A stretch of 64,000 nucleotides of DNA, taken from assembly GCA_026874595.1 (NCBI GenBank), contig CM049311.1, forward strand, positions 55,995,953 to 56,059,952, read 5' to 3'. The notes beneath the pieces are model-generated. The model was given only the letters and a program-made list of their open reading frames with translations. It was not told where the DNA came from and did not search any database. The position numbers and the translations under genes were made by a program. This stretch comes from Sipunculus nudus (taxonomy: Eukaryota > Annelida > Sipuncula > Golfingiida > Sipunculidae). This document shows, one piece after another, positions 60,185 to 64,000 of the stretch; position 1 is the stretch's first letter, and the number at the start of each line of letters is the position of its first letter.

Positions 60185-63100
60185 TTTTTAGCCCTCAGCT
60201 CATAGGCTGATGGGCTATTGTCATCACCCAAACTGTCCGTCTGTCCATCTGTTTTGCTGTCCGTCTGTCCATCCGTCTGTCTGTCCGTCTAACGTCCGTC
60301 CGCGTCTGTTAACTTTTACCTTGTGAGCAGGATTTCTCTAAAAGGATTCACAGTTGGAATTTTATTTCATCAGTGAAGATGTATATCGATAAAATCTCAG
60401 TCAAGTTCGAAGATGGGTGACCTTGACCCATTTTTAGCTCAGCTGACTATAAGTCATCTGAGCTATAGTCGTGGTCCATTGTCCGTCGTCCGTCCGTCTG
60501 TCCGTCCGTCCGTCCGTCCGTCCGTAGATGTGGCACGTTTTGAAACCGTAAGACCTAGGAATCCAAAATTCAGCATAATGTTAGATGTCCCCAAGATCTT
60601 CTACCAAGCTGAAAACTGGGTCTTTGTGACTTCGTTCCTTTGAGAAATTAAGGAAAAACCTCAATTTTTTATTAAAAACCTATTTTCACACTTCAGGACT
60701 GCCTAATATCGAAACCACTCATCTGTTTTTCCTCATATTTACCATAAATATTCCTCTATATAGTTCCTATGTACATGCCAGAAATTAGGTCTGTATTATA
60801 TAATTTAAAAAAGTTATGGACCTAAACATAATGCATTTTGGAAAAAATCAGGAAAGATATTTGATCACTTAACACAAAACATGTTAAAGCTATGGACTTT
60901 TTTTTCCAGTAATATAACTTTATTTTATCAAAATTAAATTGTATACCAAAAATAAGATCAAAATCTTTTAAATTTTTTAAAATATTAACAAAAATAAAAA
61001 ATTGGTACCTTAAATTTTGCCCAACTTTGACCATGGCACGTTTTTCTCCTGTAAGTACTGTGGATTTAATTTTCACAGCATGTTTTTGTCAGCATTTCAA
61101 CTGTTAACACCAAAAATTTGAAACCAGTTGATCAAAAACTGTAGATTTTAATCAAGTTTTCAAGCACCTTGTAACATATTGTTTACATCAAGCTAGTGTT
61201 ATGCAGTTTGCAAAAGCTCAGCTCCCCAGCTTCAGCTCTAAGTTCCTTAAATTCAGCATACAGTTAGATGTCTCCAAAATCCCCTACCATGCCAAGAATT
61301 TGGTCACTAGGACTTAATACCTTTGAGATATTAATGAAAAACTTCATTTTTCCATTAAAAACCCATTGTTACACTTCAAGACTGCCTAATATCAAAACCA
61401 CTGATCTGACTTTAATCATAAACAATATACATATTTTTCATTCTCTATGCACATCCCAGAATGATGTCAGTATTGCGTAATTGTTTTAAGTTATGGGCCC
61501 AAACATAATGCACTTTGTAAAAAATCAAGAAATATATTTACTCCCTTAACAAGGGCATTGCTAGAGATTTTTTTGTCAGGGATGTAACATTATTTAATCA
61601 AGATTCAATTGAATACCCAAAATTAGTTCTGAATTTTTCAAATTTTATAAGTTATTAGTATAAATATAAAATTAGTACCTTAAATTTTGCCCAACTGTGA
61701 CCATGGCACATTTGTTTCCCGTGAGCACTGTTGATATAATTTTCGTATATGCACACATAAGGATTTCAGCTTTTTAGTTTAGAAAGCTGAAAGAAATTGG
61801 CCAAAAATTGTAGCTTTTATTAATGTTTTTTATGAGACCCTGTCAGACTTTGGCTCTCTCCAGCCCCTCTTGAGTCACCTGTATGTTGACCTTGTTGACC
61901 TTTCATCAAATTATGCACGCTTGAGGCGAGGCATACAGGAATCCAGGCAGCTTATGGCCAGCCACAGTTGATCCAGGTGTCCAACCCAACTCATCTAGTA
62001 GTTTTAACCAACAACATAACAATAAACAACAAATTAATAAATTTTTATTGGTTTTTAATAACAAATTAAAGAAAAATAGAAAAGGAATTTGTTAGTTTAT
62101 AATAACAGGAAATTAACTTGCAGTTACTGATGATATAAGAATCTTGTATCGATGGGTAGAATGTCACATATTCCAAATAACACCATGCAGTCACCTATGG
62201 CATTTTTCAGTTCAATTTTAATGATAAAGAAGTAAATCATATTATTCATTACTAATCATTAGGGATCATATGAAGGAAATTAATGATAGACAAAGATGCA
62301 GTTGATAATATTAATCTAGATTCCTACAGTGTCTAGTGTGTACATTGATGTGAAATAAGTCCAAAATGAATTTTTTACAGTTATTTTTTAATATAAATAA
62401 AAGCCATAAAACCAGGTACTTATGATCATTATTTAAATGTGTGAATTTTGTATATTCTGGATTCTCAACATCATTGTTTGGTGAAAATTGAACAAATACC
62501 AGACATGGTGCGAATACTTTGTAATTGTATTTAAATATGAATATGATTATGTACTCCATTATAAAATTTCTTGCATAAAGAATGGGAATTCAGGTAAAAA
62601 TGAAAGTATATGAATACTCGTGCAAATACTTTCAAAATGTATTCATGAATGCATTCATGAATATATTCTTTAATATTATTTTAATAATCATATCAGTTAT
62701 ATTTCATTTTAAAAAATCATATGATTCTCTTATTATTTTTAATAAAAATAATATTTGGGACAATATTTGTAATTTTTTTTAATAAATAGTTAAACTCTTA
62801 TATTATATGTTCTGCTTATAAGTTATATGGCCAAGTCAAAATCTGTGTGACAATAGTACTCCAATTGTTTATAAAATAAATGAAATCAATCCTCTTCCCT
62901 GTCTCCAAAGGTACTATCAAAATCATACATAAGCTAAACAACAACAACTCATAATACAGCTTATATTTATTACCACACAAAACCAGCATGTGCCTCATTT
63001 CTAAATAATATTTTTTTATCATATATAACAGCTGAGCGTCGTGATCCCTTGTTCTACATTTTAGAGCTGATTATAGAAAAATACTCAGAAGCTTATATCT

Positions 63101-63797
63101 CGGGAACCATTGTGTGGATTTTCACAAAACTTACTATGATCATTGGGACTGATGGTCTGTACGTGCTGCACAATTTTGGTGGCGCCACCTGCAATTTCTG
63201 ATTTTTCAATCAATTTTTATCGGATTTTTCAATTTTGGCCTTGTGAGCGGGATATCTCTAAAAGGATTCACCGTTGGAATTTTATTTCATCAGTGAAGAT
63301 GTATATCAACAAAATCTTGGTCAAGTGCAAAGATGGGTGACCTTGACCTGTTTTTCTTTGTTTTAGAGCTGATTATACAAAAACACTCAGAAGCTTAAAT
63401 CCCAGGAACCATTGTGTGGATTTTCACAAAACTTACTATGATCATTTGGAATGATGGTCTGTGTGTGCTGCACAATTTTGGTGGCACCACTTACAATTTC
63501 TGATTTTTTAATGAATTTTTATCAGATTTTTTAATTTGGCCTTTTGTGCAGGATATCTCCAAAGGTATTCAACACAGGAACTTAATTTCTTCAGTGCTAA
63601 TGCATGATATTTACAAAATTTTTGCCAAGTTCAAAGATAGGTAATCTTGACCTACTTTTCAAGGTCACAGAGCTTAGTATAGAAAAATACTTAGGAGCTT
63701 ATTTCTCAGGAAGCATTTGGTGGATTGTTATGAAACATGGTACATACCTCTCCAATTTAAATTTATAACTGATTATCAGGTTTTGCTAATATTCTAG
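60185..63797 (-). mobile_element. family H element, inverted, split by C2
   Basis: Begins with the hairpin TAGCCCTCAGC...GCTGATGGGCTA (60189-60217), then (CCGTCTGT)n 60236-60305 and cores of about 290 bp ('ctaaaaggattcac.gttgga', 'gggtgaccttgacc', 'atctcgggaaccattgtgtg'). Ends ATATTCTAG, so its 5' end reads CTAGAATATTAGC, like family B. One exact GGTGGCGCCACC and one variant lie in its cores. C2 splits it at 60431-63053. Confidence 0.7.
60431..63053 (-). mobile_element. family C (C2) element, inverted, nested in H
   Basis: Hairpin 60435-60465, (CCGTC)n 60481-60530, two cores, C2-specific 5' half, and end CAGCTGAGCGTCGTGATCCC then TTGTT with a shortened palindrome. Collinear with 4304-6767 in reverse. 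H resumes at 63054. Confidence 0.8.
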
Positions 63798-64000
63798 TTT
63801 TGCAATGCAATGCTTACAGATACTAGCCGAATGTTTGAACTGTTAGAGCATAATGACCACTTACAGATCAAGTTCGCGTTTCGTCCCAGGTGACTTATTT
63901 TTGACCATATGACAGATCCTGAACATAGAAAATTTCATGAAAGACAGAAATTTTTATGAAAATGCACATATGGACTTTTTTTCACAATGCCTGCAGATAC
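63798..64000 (+). repeat. family F tandem repeat, right part
   Basis: Resumes 'ttttgcaatgcaatgcttac' where the left part stopped ('agctcttttt'), with another 'aagttcgcgtttcgtccc'. It continues past the window. Confidence 0.7.

Overview
The window is animal nuclear DNA, AT-rich, with widely spaced split genes and dense nested repeats. It holds two recognisable protein genes in head-to-head (divergent) orientation. The tandem-cored, (GACG)n-tailed repeats with 3' hairpins resemble the pearl / Helentron-associated non-autonomous elements known from bivalve molluscs. A bivalve or other lophotrochozoan is therefore the best guess, by inference and not proof.

Gene 1, minus strand, 38545 down to 4094: ATE1, arginyl-tRNA--protein transferase. 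I could place a complete reading frame across ten spliced exons (489 codons plus stop) with matching phases and GT/AG borders. Two tandem 162-nt versions of exon 6 are separated by a 43-nt intron, a mutually exclusive exon pair. Gene 2, plus strand, 44384 to beyond the window: BCKDHB, the E1-beta subunit of mitochondrial branched-chain 2-oxoacid dehydrogenase. Eight exons (331 codons) are present; the last exon or exons lie past 64000. The two start codons are 5.8 kb apart, and the interval is full of microsatellites, GATC-rich palindromic repeats and a solo LTR.

Most of the remaining sequence is mobile-element DNA, which I sorted into families. A: a tandem 336-bp core, with 5' end AACAAGTGACCCATGGGTCA and 3' hairpin TAGCTCAG...CTGAGCTA. 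B: a 280-bp core, 5' end CTAGAATACGGGTA, 3' hairpin GTATCCGC...GCGGATAC. C: a core of about 640 bp with the same two ends as A. D: a GATC-dense palindromic repeat beside (AT)n. E: the 'tggctgagttac' repeats. F: a 180-bp tandem unit. H: related to B at the 5' end, with 3' hairpin TAGCCC...GGGCTA. They are nested in datable order: A contains C, which contains a 9-kb block bounded by two B copies (ATE1 intron 1, 24.2-37.0 kb); a pogo-like inverted-repeat element contains A, which contains B (14.6-20.1 kb); F contains H, which contains C (BCKDHB, 59.5-64 kb). A perfect 12-bp palindrome, GGTGGCGCCACC, recurs about 30 times in the otherwise different cores of A, B and H and is the most intriguing unexplained signal.

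The two genes have no evident shared pathway: one modifies protein N-termini for the Arg/N-degron pathway, the other degrades branched-chain amino acids in mitochondria. I found no transposase, Rep/helicase, reverse transcriptase, tRNA, rRNA or CRISPR locus. All borders were placed by eye; element ends may be off by a few bases.
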